Source: Phymatolithon calcareum
Taxonomy: Eukaryota > Rhodophyta > Florideophyceae > Hapalidiales
Length of the DNA: 64,000 nt
Direction of reading: 5' to 3'
Assembly: GCA_977006965.1 (NCBI GenBank)
Contig: OZ345378.1
Coordinates: 1,364,001-1,428,000 of the forward strand
The notes under the pieces were generated by a model. It made no database searches. It saw only the letters and a program-made list of their open reading frames with translations, and was not told the DNA's origin. Below, one piece after another: positions 54,321-64,000 of this stretch. How positions within the stretch are numbered: position 1 is the stretch's first letter; each line of letters starts with the position of its first letter. Position numbers and translations under genes: made by a program.

Positions 54321-54720
54321 TTGAGAAGTTTCTCCTAAATCAGGTGGCTGAGAGAGTTGGAGCTTTTCGCCTTTTGGTAAGCAATAGTTTCATCTTTAGC
54401 TTTGGCTAGCGCTTCCTTTATACCTGGTTTTGAACACAACTGAGTCGCGAAAAGCGACTGCGTTTTGTCATCGCATAGATCTGTGCCTCAAAAGTCCCTG
54501 TTATAGAGCGAGAAGAGGGCCATGAAACGTGCATTGCTCCATGCTGCAACTGCCCGAGGTTATTTCACATTCGCTTCTTTTTCTGCACCCCTATTGTTTC
54601 GTATATTTAATGATATAAATGTAGCTATTTAGAACGACTTTTAGGTGTAACGCCTTGCGGAGTGCATGGCCCGAGAGAAGTGCATGCAAAAGTTAAGGGT
54701 TCCTAAGAAATGACAAAAAA
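54321..54720. other. No gene recognised
   Basis: The gap between the paralogue and the left end of the inverted-repeat element; it should contain the paralogue's promoter. Confidence 0.4.
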
Positions 54721-55563
54721 CGAGGAAATTCACTACATGGCCACCAAAAGTGGGAAAAATTCACTACATGGAAACCTACTAATCCGTGAAGAATACGACG
54801 GCGCACTGTAAGTATGTCGTCGTATTCGGCTGCTACGCTCAGCTCACAACACTCCCGCACTAAGCACTCTGAAATCATGGAAAAGAAGGAGCTCGTGCTA
54901 CAGATGGGCGACAACGCTGGATCAAGCTTGGCGACGTTGTCAACGTCGTGATCTCCCACAACACGTCGATGGACAAGGCCACCTCGTGGCGAAGCACAAC
55001 AAGTGGTGGCTGCACTTTTGTGCGCTTCTAGGCGCTTGGTGCAGCATCGGGTGCCGTTCGACCCGGGGAATAAGCATTGGTTTAGGGACGAATAGATGTT
55101 GAGAACGCGGGCCAAGCAGCACGAGGGCAGCATCACGCGTGTTGCAATCACATCCTGTACTTGCTGGTCACTAGTGGCACTAGTGATCAGCAAGTACAGG
55201 ATGATTTGGTGCCGTTTGACCTTGTGGATAAGCCGGGTCGCAAGCGCAAGAAGCCCAGGGCCCGTCACTGCTCTTCGTATGGACACACCGACCACTTCTC
55301 ACAGACATGCGATATGCCGAGCATCTACAACCTTGTCGAGGCGAAGCGAAAGCACATCGACAAAGCGGCTCAGTCCTACACCGCCTTCGATGACAAAGAT
55401 GCTACCAATAGTTGCGACGAGGAGCTAAACCAGAAAGAGTAGCGCGCGCAATAAATTTTACTGTCGCATAGAGTGCTCTGAGAAACGGATGACTAGTAGT
55501 TTTGGCTAGGATGAGTTATGATAGTAGGTTCGGCGAGGGGTGGCCATGTAGTGAATTTCCTCG
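54721..55563 (+). mobile_element. 843-bp DNA element with 25-bp terminal inverted repeats, MULE-like scrap inside
   Basis: Termini 54721-54745 and 55539-55563 are perfect inverted repeats (cgaggaaattcactacatgg...). The core motif aaattcactacatgg also recurs once inside the left end (about 54759). Flanks on both sides are A-runs, so a target duplication may be 6-7 A. Inside, a + frame ending at 55442 reads DKPGRKRKKPRARHCSSYGH, then SQTC, resembling the Gly-Arg-Pro-Lys basic patch and CCHC knuckle at the end of Mutator-like transposases. No DDE catalytic core is seen, so it cannot move by itself. Confidence 0.65.
55152..55202. repeat. 25-bp-arm inverted repeat inside the TIR element
   Basis: Arms 55152-55176 and 55178-55202 match at 24 of 25 positions with a single base between them. 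It lies just upstream of the zinc-knuckle frame. Confidence 0.9.
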
Positions 55564-55689
55564 AAAAAAACGGCTGCAGGATGACTCAAGGCGGGCTTCT
55601 GTGGCCTTTATTATTGTGTCCAGTATATTCATTTGCGTAAACGTTAAATGCGAAACAAGAGGAATATGATAAAAGCAGTATATTAGTAT

Positions 55690-56290
55690 CCTGTATCTGA
55701 GGGCGAGATGACAAGAAAGCTGTGGGATGCCATGGGAAAGCTGATGGATGACATGATCATCATAGAAGCAATTTGGATTCCAAGCCACTGTGGTCTCCCT
55801 GGGAACGAAAAAGCGGACGAGTTTGCTTGACGAGACATTATGAAGTCAAATCTGGTGGCACGTCAAACTATACCTTTAACCCTAGAAGCTGCGCGATCCA
55901 TCATCAAACCGCACCATTCGACAAAGCTAAGGAGAATGCAGTACCTTCCCTTAGGGCTCAATATAAGCCACAGGCGCGCTGAAACTACCCTTAATCAGCT
56001 TGATGTAGAAGGTTTCTCACTGGTGCCAGGTTTTCAAGAGGGTTCCGTTGGTTACGACCCTATATGCAAGGCCTGCTTAGTGGGAACCAAGGAGACAGTT
56101 GAGCATCCATTTTTGCGCTGTATTGGACGGACTGTATCAAGACGCCGCCAGACTACTGGTAGAGGTGGCACCGAAATGGTAGAGGATAATTGCAATGAGA
56201 AACCGCTCGAAGAACTCAAATTCGTGAACAATGGACATCCCCAGGAACTACCTTAAGTTAGCGTTTTCTGCAATAAAAGAAAGAAGAAAG
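55690..56290 (+). mobile_element. Non-LTR element with RNase H end, plus-strand copy
   Basis: The + strand codes IWIPSHCGLPGNEKADEFA (end of RNase H, about 55770-55826), a stop, then TLEAARSIIKPHHS and the terminal CKACLVGTKETVEHPFLRC, EKPLEELKFVNN and stop. The tail reads tgcaataaaagaaagaag at 56262-56280. It is the same family as 51280-52790 and 21830-22146, in the opposite orientation. The reverse transcriptase is missing. Confidence 0.75.
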
Positions 56291-56390
56291 TATCTGAGCG
56301 CATTTTCCAGCTAAGTTTTACATTTTTGATAACCGCAGTTAAAGTTTGCACTATCATCCGAGGTCCAGGTAGAAACATTCCTTGCTGATA

Positions 56391-56905
56391 CGGCCTTTTC
56401 CCCCAAATGGAGCTATCAGCGCTTCGAGGGTCTAAGTTTCTTCCATTCAATGTTATCGTTAGCGAGTTTGACTGCGGCTTTCACGTCTCGTCCAGGTACG
56501 TCACCAAAATTGATTCTGGCGTTGGTCTGACGCATTGTAGAAGCACCTGGCAGACCAGGCGGCGCTCATCCATTCTAAGAATGTGTCCAAGCCTGTTCCA
56601 CTGTAGGTCTCAGGCCCGCATCACTACGTCGATGGTTGGTGTCTTGGTTTCGTCGGCTATTGATCTCTCCGTTATTGTCAAAAACACCTTACCACCTGTT
56701 GTCTTGAGTTTCTTCCGCACTGGTTCTGTCATTTTCCACGATTCTTGGTTGAGAAACTTATCGCTTCCCGAGTGCTTCCTACTCGCCCCTTTCGGGACTA
56801 GTCTCTTCGCAGCAACCGAAGGGATCCTGTGGCGCGCGCGGGTGCATGCATTACAGGACAGGAAAACTTGGTACGGCAGTAATTAAGATCAAGACTAGAA
56901 TTATG
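56391..56905 (-). mobile_element. Non-LTR retrotransposon 3' part (family A), third copy
   Basis: On the minus strand: SWKMTEPVRKKLK, a single TGA, then LQWNRLGHILRMDERRLV and CVRPTPESIL. These match the 15400-15700 copy (WKMTNQVKR, NWLGHILRMDEHR, CVKPTPG). The 3' end again shows the ccccc(a)aa block and gagggtctaag. It is 5'-truncated. Confidence 0.7.
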
Positions 56906-57426
56906 CGTTTCTCCCCTAGACTTCGAGTTTACTCGATCCATGCCCGACTCTCTATTGCACCCAGAAGAGATTTGCGATTGGCTTCAGAGATAAGCGACAT
57001 GTCACTGGACGTACATATCCCGTCACTTTTTCACTCAGGTTCAGCACGCAGCTATCCGGCTTCAACGTAAGGTCCACCCTGTTTACATTTTAAGAGGATC
57101 CTCACTCTGCGTCCACTCTCTGCGAGCTCCAACAAGGAATGGTGATCTAACTACCCCAGAATTAGTTGGTAAGATTGACTTTGTTGATTGGATTATTAAG
57201 AGGCCATCTGCTCTGTTTGGATGCTGAACGCTTATGATAACAGAGTTTTTTTATTGCAATTTTTTTAAAGCCCCGCAGTCATACGAATATACGGGCAGGG
57301 CTTACTCAGGTGCTGCCCTCGCTAGGGCGGCTCTACTCTTATGTCTGGCATTATATCTGAGACCCTAGCATGTGTTCGGTTGTTTTGATTGCTCTTCGTA
57401 GCAGTTTCGAGGCGTCGCTTCTTCTT
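56906..57426. other. No gene recognised
   Basis: Sequence between two minus-strand retroelement fragments. No protein-like frame. Confidence 0.4.
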
Positions 57427-57980
57427 TCAGTACAGGTCTTCTTCATGCTGCATACTCTCGATGATGCTTTTGCTGAAGAGCAAAAGGTCATCTAATGCCT
57501 TCTCAGTTGCCGCTCTGTCGTCTTCCTTGAGTTCATAGGCTGACAAGTTGCGATCCAGGGTCTCCATGTGCTGCCTGAATTTGTTTCCGAATCTATCTGC
57601 CATCAGTGTGGTAGACACTTGGGGAATTCTTCCAAAGGCGTACTGAACCGCCAGTTGCCTGTGTTTCAGTTGTGGAAATTTGAGTATTGCAGGGAGTTCT
57701 CTTGTCTTGTCGTACGGAATTTTCCTCTTTCTCTTTGATTCAAGGCTCTCTCCTTCCTTTGTCAGGAATGCTGATCGGAGTTCTTCTGCAGATTGGTTCG
57801 CTATTATGTGCTTCATCGCTTCATCAAACGGTTCTCTGGTTTCCATCGATGTGATGTCGTTACTTGTGGCTTGAAGCTCTTCTGAATTTCTTCTCTCTGG
57901 TATTTGCATCAGAAACTTTTCTTTCTTCGCCATGGTCCTTCTCAGCATCTTGAAAGCTAGTATTTCCCGTCGATGGGAAG
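57427..57980 (-). mobile_element. Family B non-LTR element, region downstream of reverse transcriptase
   Basis: A 173-codon open frame (57427-57948) is homologous to 20397-20800: KRKRKIPYDKTRELPAILKF, KHRQLAVQYAFGRIPQVSTT, RQHMETLDRNLSAYEL, TEKALDDLLL. The open length suggests a younger copy than that at 20.4 kb. The role of this segment in the element is unknown. Confidence 0.65.
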
Positions 57981-58857
57981 CAGATATGATAACAGAGTGC
58001 TACAGCATCATTCCCAACATGCAATCCTTCGCCGTCATTTCAATTCAAAAACACTGGGTTGTTCCACCAGCACGGACGACAGTTCGCAACAAAGTTCATC
58101 ACCCTTCGAACCCCCAGGTGCTTAATGGTTTCGGCTTAAACGAACGGGCAAAATCGTGCACCGGGCAGAATAACGCCGTGGCCGTTGGCGAACCAGCAGT
58201 GCCGCCATAGACACCGAGCCATCCTCCATCGGCAGGCCTATAACCTCTTTATGGACCTTCAGGACTGTCTGAAAGAGTGCGGAGTCTTATCAAAATCCTC
58301 GATAGCAGGGATACACTCAATATTGCGACGCATAGTGGATGCGGCGACTGTAGCTGCCTCGACAAGAATCTCGTCGTCCGAATCTGAGTCTGAAGCCCTT
58401 AAGACAGCGCCACCTGTGGAGCGATCAGTCAGGGAAGACGGTAGAGCAGACCTAGCAGCCGTATGATCCCCCATACGCCGGTCTCCTTCATGCTTAAAGA
58501 TGGCCGCCTTCGCTGAGTCCTTGGTCGGGAGCATGATCGAATGAGAGAGCGACAGGGCCGGAACACTGACGAAGACTACGGTGGAGATCTCGCAGCAGGT
58601 GAGAATGTTTTCTTCTGCAGTGACCTGTTTCGTCCACTTCATAAACTCTGAAATATTGTCCGTATAATTCTTCGAGGGGTCTGATTACCTCATTTCCGAA
58701 AGCACGAGATCCTCCTGACTATAGGATCGTTCTTCAAAAATAGCTTGCATTTGTGCCTTCATGGCCTCACTCACAACAGAGAAGCAAAAGCCTAATGTGT
58801 GTCCATTTCGTTTGTTTAATTGACATAAATTACTCTAGTCACTAATCTCAATAATCT
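57981..58857. other. No recognised gene; one minus-strand frame
   Basis: On the minus strand, 58259-58642 is 127 codons with an acidic SDSDSDDEILVEAATVAAS and an NIECIPAIEDFDKT segment. It looks protein-like but has no recognised domain and no clear continuation. It may be an exon or transposon-protein scrap. Confidence 0.3.
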
Positions 58858-58992
58858 CAAATAAGGAATCCAGGGACCGTGCGAAAGAGGATGAATAGGA
58901 ACGAGGACCAAGGTGCGAGCAATATTATTGCTAGCACTTTGGTCTTCGTTCCCCTTAATCCTCTTTCTCACGGTCCCTGGATGCCTTATTTG
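58858..58992. repeat. Long 67-bp-arm imperfect hairpin
   Basis: Arms 58858-58924 and 58926-58992 are reverse complements at 59 of 67 positions. Mismatches are single and scattered, and some would be G.U pairs in RNA. The pattern of a long stem with isolated bulges resembles a young plant-type miRNA precursor or an ageing fold-back MITE. Confidence 0.88.
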
Positions 58993-59145
58993 CCTTATTT
59001 TTTTCTCGGCTTTCTTTCTCTCGTCCCCAGACAAACGAGAAATGTCTCCGAGGTCCGTTCTGTTCTGGAAATTCGATCAGACTTTGCAATTCGCCCTCTT
59101 CAGGCTCTCAACGTTATCTAGCGGAAGGTGCGATAAATTCTTACG

Positions 59146-59550
59146 TCACAAGAAACAAGTAAGCCCTGATTTACGGACATGCACTTCGTAATTAAAAAGA
59201 ACTCGTCGACCATGTTCGTCAAATCCAGTCACTGAGAACGCGACAAGGTCCTGGTTTGCACACGCGCGGGCAGAACGCTTTAAGCTTTCGATATCGAACA
59301 TAGACTTGCAGCACGGAAGCTTAACAACAGTCCTTCCGTGCAGTTCATCGTACGAAGCAACGTCAACTTGCCCACGCGTGAGCCGTGGTCCTGAGGACGA
59401 CGGGCGTTCGGCTCCGTAGTCCTTCACCGACCCGCCACTGCTGCTTGCAGGGCACGGGTTTTCTGCCGGCCCCGAATTTTTCGGCGTCCGAGGACCTCTG
59501 GGGCGGCGCTGTTTGCGGGTTCCCCTCACGTGCGGGTTTTGGGTCTCCAT
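59146..59550 (-). CDS. Orphan 134-residue protein
   Basis: The first 70 residues are Arg/Pro/Ser/Gly-rich and low in hydrophobics. The second half is well mixed and fold-like: VDVASYDELHGRTVVKLPCC, FDIESLKRSARAC, LVAFSVTGFDEHGRRVLFNY. GC content and codon character are higher than in the surrounding retroelements, which suggests a real or recently lost gene. It could be a first exon or a capsid/ORF1-like piece of an element. No family is recognised. Confidence 0.45.
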   Translation of the reverse strand: METQNPHVRGTRKQRRPRGPRTPKNSGPAENPCPASSSGGSVKDYGAERPSSSGPRLTRGQVDVASYDELHGRTVVKLPCCKSMFDIESLKRSARACANQDLVAFSVTGFDEHGRRVLFNYEVHVRKSGLTCFL

Positions 59551-59639
59551 TGCAGAGAACGTTCGAAAGCGGACCTCCTGCTCCGTTGGCCACGAATACT
59601 AGAATCTAGTGTAGTACGAATAGTACTGTACCAGAAGAG

Positions 59640-61603
59640 CTCGGGATACCATCAACAAGCCATAGGCATTCAAAAAGCCAAGGAAGGCTCGCCGATACAA
59701 GGAATTCTGGACCAAAGAGCTCGACAAAATTTCAAAGCTGCGAACGAAAGCCTTCAAGAAGGCCCGGAGAACGAACCTGGCCTGTGACTGGCAACCACAT
59801 AGAGTCCTTGACAGGAAGGTGAAGAAGATGACCAGGGCAAACAGACGAGCACGCTTTAAGAAATTCGTTGAAGGTCTTTCTGCTTCAACTCCAACAGACT
59901 TCACGAAGAAGATGAAAAATCCCATCCAAATGAAAAGGAGGAGAGCGCAAACGAACAGTTGCGAAGGGAAGCCATTTGATCCAGCGGAAATGGTGACCCA
60001 TATAACCGAAGAGCTCAAGGATCCCAGAGGAAACGCCATTCGATCGAGGAAGTTTCAAGTCACACGATCACTAAAGCGAGAGCTCAAAAAGGCCCTCCGA
60101 CGTGCCCCGAGGCAAAAAGCAGCTGGCCCGGATGGTATCTCCTCTGAAGCACTGCTATTAACACCGGAACAAAGTTACAACTTTCTACTAGCAACGATCA
60201 CAAAGGCTGGACAGCTCGGTTGCTGGCCTGACGATTGGAATAATGCGCTGGTGGTCCCGGTATTCAAGAAAGGAGACCCAAGCTCCCCAAAAGGCTACAG
60301 GCCGATCTCACTATTATCACACGCTCGCAAAACATTTGAATCAGCAGTGGATAAACTGATCCGGAAGGAAGACGCCTTCAACAGATAACAAATGGGATTT
60401 CAGCCACGCAAAGGCACGGAAAGAGCCCTTCTCCGCTACACAGCGGCCGTAAGACAAGGAAGGAACACGAAAGCCGTTCTCGACTTGAAGTCAGAATATG
60501 ACCGAGTCCCAAGAGAAGAGCTAATGCGAAAAATCGATCTCAGAATATCAGCAAATATTGCAGCACTAGCCTCTCTCTCTCTGCAGAGGACTCACTTCAC
60601 GGTTATGAACGATACGAGAAGAACGCTAGGAACAAGCGAGTGCGGTGTCCCCCAAGGATCCCCCATCAGTCCAACACTGTTTAACATCCTTATGGACACC
60701 TTAGCAGAGAGGGTAACCGCTCTGAACTTCAACGATTCTAGTGCTAATCTCCGTCTAAATATGTTCGTGGACGGCGTCATACTAATGGCAAGACACGAAG
60801 ACGAGCTCCAAGAGATGCTCAATGAATGCAGAGAATGGGCATGTATGTATCGAATGACTTGGTCGATCCGAAAGTGCTCAGTCATACTCCCCAAGAAGAG
60901 AACAAAAAGAGCGCTTCTGCTGGCGAACGAGGAAGTCCAAATAAGGCGCACAGCAGAATACCTTGGTACGTCTATTGATGAGAACGGAATCCGTGACGAC
61001 AGGCTTCTGGAGCGATTCAAAAGTGCAAGCGCTAAGGTGAGACTCATGTGCTCCCTAGGCATGAGAAGGAGAGGATACAGCACTGAAAAGAACATCAGGC
61101 TCTTTAAAGCCTTTATCAGGCCAGTGTATGAGTACGCTGCACACATAACACCTGATGCAATCCGCGTATCGATAGCAGCAGTGCAAATACAGAAGGACAT
61201 GGCAACGATACTGTTCGGCAAATGGGCAGCGCGGCATTGGAGAAGACTAATGAAGCTTTGTCAAATAGAGCCGTGGGAGTTCCGCCGACAACACCTACAC
61301 TCCAATTTAAGACGAAGATTGAGCAAGGTAGTAAAAGAGACCGATGATGCCGGGGCAGAGCTCGAACTCGAAACACTTGACTGCATCCGGGAAGCGAACA
61401 CAGCAGCTGACCCTCAAGATAAGCCTAGCCTCCGACGAGTCTGGGAGAAGCAAGAAGAACGCCGCGCAAGAAAAATAACGTTTTCCAAGAAGGATCTTCC
61501 ACACCACGCATTGAGGATGAAAGAAAGCAGACACAGAATTCTTTGCGCAAGATGGTTTTTAGGACATTTCCCTAGTGTCTATGTGCCCAACGTCCTCAAT
61601 TGA
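59640..61603 (+). mobile_element. Family B non-LTR reverse transcriptase, nearly complete
   Basis: An open frame from about 59660 encodes the whole RT: WTKELDKISKLRTKAFKKA before the domain, KGYRPISLLSHARKTFE (RT2), VLDLKSEYDRV (motif A), CGVPQGSPISPTLFNILMD (B), FVDGVILMA (C), CSVILPKK (D), AEYLGTSIDENG (E), then the thumb and a post-RT region ending LGHFPSVYV. Only one stop interrupts it, TAA at 60386, between AFNR and QMGFQP. The catalytic YADD/FADD box reads FVDG, so one of its two Asp is lost and the enzyme must be inactive. It is the closest thing to a full family B copy; RNase H is not contiguous. A palindrome cctcaattgagg overlaps the stop codon. Confidence 0.85.
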
Positions 61604-62469
61604 GGACCGATTTAAAAGTTCGAAAAAGTTAGTAAATCGAACGCAGAGCGGATCATTCGCGCCATTATTGGAAAGATGGACTTGTATAGTGAGTGAGGAG
61701 TACCGCAACTATTGCCTTGAAATCTCTTCGTTCGGCGCTAGCAACGAAAATATAGTGGTCACTTAGGAGTAACAGACCTGCCATGCCACGAGAAAAAGTC
61801 CGGCCCCGCATGGTCGGTGCATTCGTACACACAAAGGCAGCATCAGTGACCGGTCTCACAGAGTGCTCCAGACAATATGGAGCCTTTTCCAATTGAAAAA
61901 ATGTACGTGGTACGGTTCAGGAGGTACTCGAGGAAAACGCAGTGGTCGCGCGAGCATATCACTTCTCATAAAATGTGTCATAGTTTGGCATTCGCCGAAG
62001 AAGAGTAACTTTAAGACAGTCAACCTGTTCAACGTCGACATAGGGGAAACTGACGATGGCATTGCAGAAGCTCACCATCTTGAACCGAGCCAACACCGGC
62101 AAAGCGCAGCACCACCCAGGAATGCTTACAGTAAACATTCTCGCCCATCTTCATCGCGAAACGCCAGTTTATCGTCCACAGTCGCAATCAGAAGCTCTTC
62201 AGAAGAACAAAAAAGCTTCGATAAAACCTTCCGGAGCTCTAAAATCTCTCTTCCATGCTCTCTCTCCTACGTCTTGAAGGGCTCTTGGGACCTAACATCG
62301 CAAAACGAACTTGATGTCGTCTCGCCTGACCGCGAGCCGAATGCTGTCTCTTATGGGGAGCCATGGTACGAGCGCAAAGCTCTAGGACCGAATCTGTTTT
62401 GAGATTGCTCTCAGTTCTGGAAACTTCGTACTCTAACCGGAGTTTTCTTATCCAAAAATAACAGTAGTG
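61604..62469. other. No gene recognised downstream of the RT
   Basis: The + frame 61863-62402 (179 codons) is Ser-rich and has no domain. It could be the 3' non-coding part of the family B element. Confidence 0.35.
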
Positions 62470-62790
62470 GTCTTCATACGAAATACGACTGAGGAAGCTA
62501 GGAGAGAAGACAGAAGGAAATGAAAGAAGGCAGAGAGAAGATTAGCTACCGTGAACGTCCTAAATGGTTTCCAACCCGGGCATCCCTTTGAAGGACGGCG
62601 AATGAAGATTGGCTGTGTAGCGATATGGATGTTAAGCTGGACCATGGTCTGCACCTTGTGCAGCTGGACAGCTGTTGTAACATCAAGTACCATTCGTATC
62701 TGTTAAGGTCTACTAGAGCCGTAAGGATGCGGAGTTGTTCCATCAGCTTCGAGAAATCCCGCAGTACAGAAAGAAAGAAGTACGATTGCA
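62470..62790 (+). mobile_element. 3' end of AAAG-tailed non-LTR element
   Basis: This matches 17960-18250 in the opposite orientation (for example gggcatccctttgaagg and the block coding YEWYL on the reverse strand), and ends in gtacagaaagaaagaag at about 62762-62780. Confidence 0.6.
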
Positions 62791-63070
62791 TGATGAAGCT
62801 GTTTCGCCACGTTCAGCTGCGAAAATTTTGCTGCTTGGGCGTCCGCTAAGCTGAGAATAATTGGGCAACAAGAGACTACAGTGACAGAGTTGATTGAGTT
62901 TTTCTGAATACTCGTTCTCATAGCAAGAGTTGGGCTCAGCGCCGAGAGCTATTTTTGGAGGACAACAAGGCCAAGGAACTATCTCACCGCTCCTTCTTCT
63001 TCAAATAATGGTATGCCGCTCGCCGAATAGCTCCAGTGAATTTCATTCAGTGCACAACGAAACGAAACAT

Positions 63071-63245
63071 TGTAACAACCTGTGCATGCAAAGCCGCGTT
63101 TAGCGTCCAAGTCCGGTGCGCGCCCTTCTTGACAAGTTGTCAAGACAAAAGTATGGCGATGTCACTCAGTCGGAGAGATCCCCCGATGAGTGCTGCCTTT
63201 ATTGAGTGCGTGCGAACAGACGTCCAAGAATTTATGTATTCTACA
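63071..63245 (-). repeat. Probable 175-bp LTR of the chromodomain Ty3 element
   Basis: On the minus strand it starts TGTAGAATAC directly after a purine tract (tagggggcgg, 63246-63255) and ends GGTTGTTACA, giving the TG...CA ends of an LTR. It contains an AATAAAGG poly(A)-type signal. The right boundary fits well; the left one is a guess from the CA end. The second LTR is outside the window. Confidence 0.5.
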
Positions 63246-64000
63246 ACCGCCCCCTAATTAAGCAGCGCTGAGACCCAGGGTCTGCTTTGTACATCGCATT
63301 TGATATCCTCCGCTCAAAACGGCGTCTGAATTGAGAGTTTCCGCAAATGAATAATCCGTATGTGTCAAATGGGTGGCGGTATCAATAAAGGCGAACGCTG
63401 CGGTCAGTAGCTTTCGCGCAGTTCGCGCTCGGCTACGTACTTTACGCTCGCGTTCCGATTCATGGATCTTTGCCACGCAGTAGGAGTCCCCCTGCGGACA
63501 AGCACGACTGTGCAGGGCGTTATAGTGCCCCATAAACCTAATCAGCCCGAGCAGGTTTAAAATTGGAAAGAGCACTGCTTTAGTGCTTGTTTCTTAAGAG
63601 CTCTTTCACCTGAAGTGTTGAGGAAATCCTCGAGCATCCCTGGAAGATCTTCGAAAACTTGCGACAACGGCTCCCATGTGCGATCGATAGTGTCCGGGAG
63701 ACCCTCCCACTCAACTTGCACTTCGAACTCGTCATTGTTGGCACGAATGTCGCGCAGCTCGCGTGCATTCTGGTACGATGTTTCGGTGTGCTCTGCAGCT
63801 CGCAAAAGACCAGGTGTGACCTCTTTTCCATCCATATCTGCCCGATAGAGACGGAGACGGCGTGCATGAACAACCTCTTTCTATCCGGTCAGCAGGTCTT
63901 CTACTTCGAAAACCCAATTGGATTTTGCAGCGACCACCCGCCGGGGCCCGCGCCAGGTGAATTGCAGTTTGTGTCCGGTGTTCACAGCGCGGCGCACCAG
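63246..64000 (-). mobile_element. Ty3/gypsy chromovirus, integrase C-terminus with chromodomain
   Basis: From the right edge the minus strand reads LQFTWRGPRRVVAAKSNWVF, one TAG (63878-63880), then VVHARRLRLYRADMDG and a chromodomain: EFEVQVEWEGLPDTIDRTWE followed by PLSQVFEDLPGMLEDFL. The stop is at 63557. This is the typical integrase tail (GPRR-type module plus chromodomain) of chromoviruses, which target heterochromatin marks. A 300-nt non-coding stretch and a purine tract lead to the LTR. The element runs out of the window; one stop suggests fairly recent death. Confidence 0.78.

Noticed and set aside
1-64000. CRISPR array, bacterial operon or prophage
   Set aside because: No regularly spaced direct repeats; genes are eukaryotic with GT-AG introns and poly(A) signals.

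Overview
The window looks like nuclear DNA of a unicellular red alga, most like Porphyridium. A nuclear phycobilisome linker gene with a leader-like N-terminus and a DUF760 plastid-type protein point to a red plastid. Eukaryotic genes (Dicer, YJU2/CWC16, a SAGA DUB Sgf11-type subunit, beta-tubulin, PRA1) and a few short GT-AG introns (about 75 to 206 nt) fix it as eukaryotic nuclear DNA. The species call is inference; no rRNA or other marker is present.

Layout. 0.6-6.5 kb: EEP-family phosphodiesterase (-), tandem-GNAT acetyltransferase (+, one intron), DUF760 protein (-), tRNA-Val(AAC). 6.9-12.9 kb: a decayed leucine-rich gene, a wrecked Ty3-type retroelement and a 101-nt near-perfect hairpin. 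13-14.3 kb: a gene with two copies of one short zinc finger, each split by an intron at the same codon. 15-22.2 kb: a retroelement graveyard with fragments of at least two non-LTR families and a perfect 43-bp hairpin. 22.5-28.4 kb: phycobilisome linker, a second GNAT enzyme and a protein joining an AT-hook-like start to a STAND-type winged helix and helical repeats. 28.5-29.3 kb: an intron-split UPF0047/YjbQ gene. 30.6-35.1 kb: an intronless full-length Dicer. 36.5-44.1 kb: YJU2, beta-tubulin, Sgf11-like, a coiled-coil protein, PRA1. 44.5-64 kb: a second transposon-rich block holding a duplicated helical gene (one copy broken), a Fanzor relic (eukaryotic TnpB homologue, RNA-guided endonuclease family), RNase H-bearing retroelement copies, a small element with 25-bp terminal inverted repeats, a nested insertion with a 12-bp target-site duplication, a nearly complete reverse transcriptase with a mutated active site, and the end of a Ty3 chromodomain element with its LTR at the right edge.

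Themes. Housekeeping genes are compact, mostly intronless and packed in divergent or convergent pairs. The gaps are filled by dead elements and by an unusual number of near-perfect inverted repeats (at least eight with arms of 17 to 67 nt). Together with a complete Dicer in the same window, these hairpins are the obvious place to look for small-RNA precursors, though at least one looks instead like a template-switch mutation. The most notable single object is the Fanzor relic at 46.6-49.7 kb.
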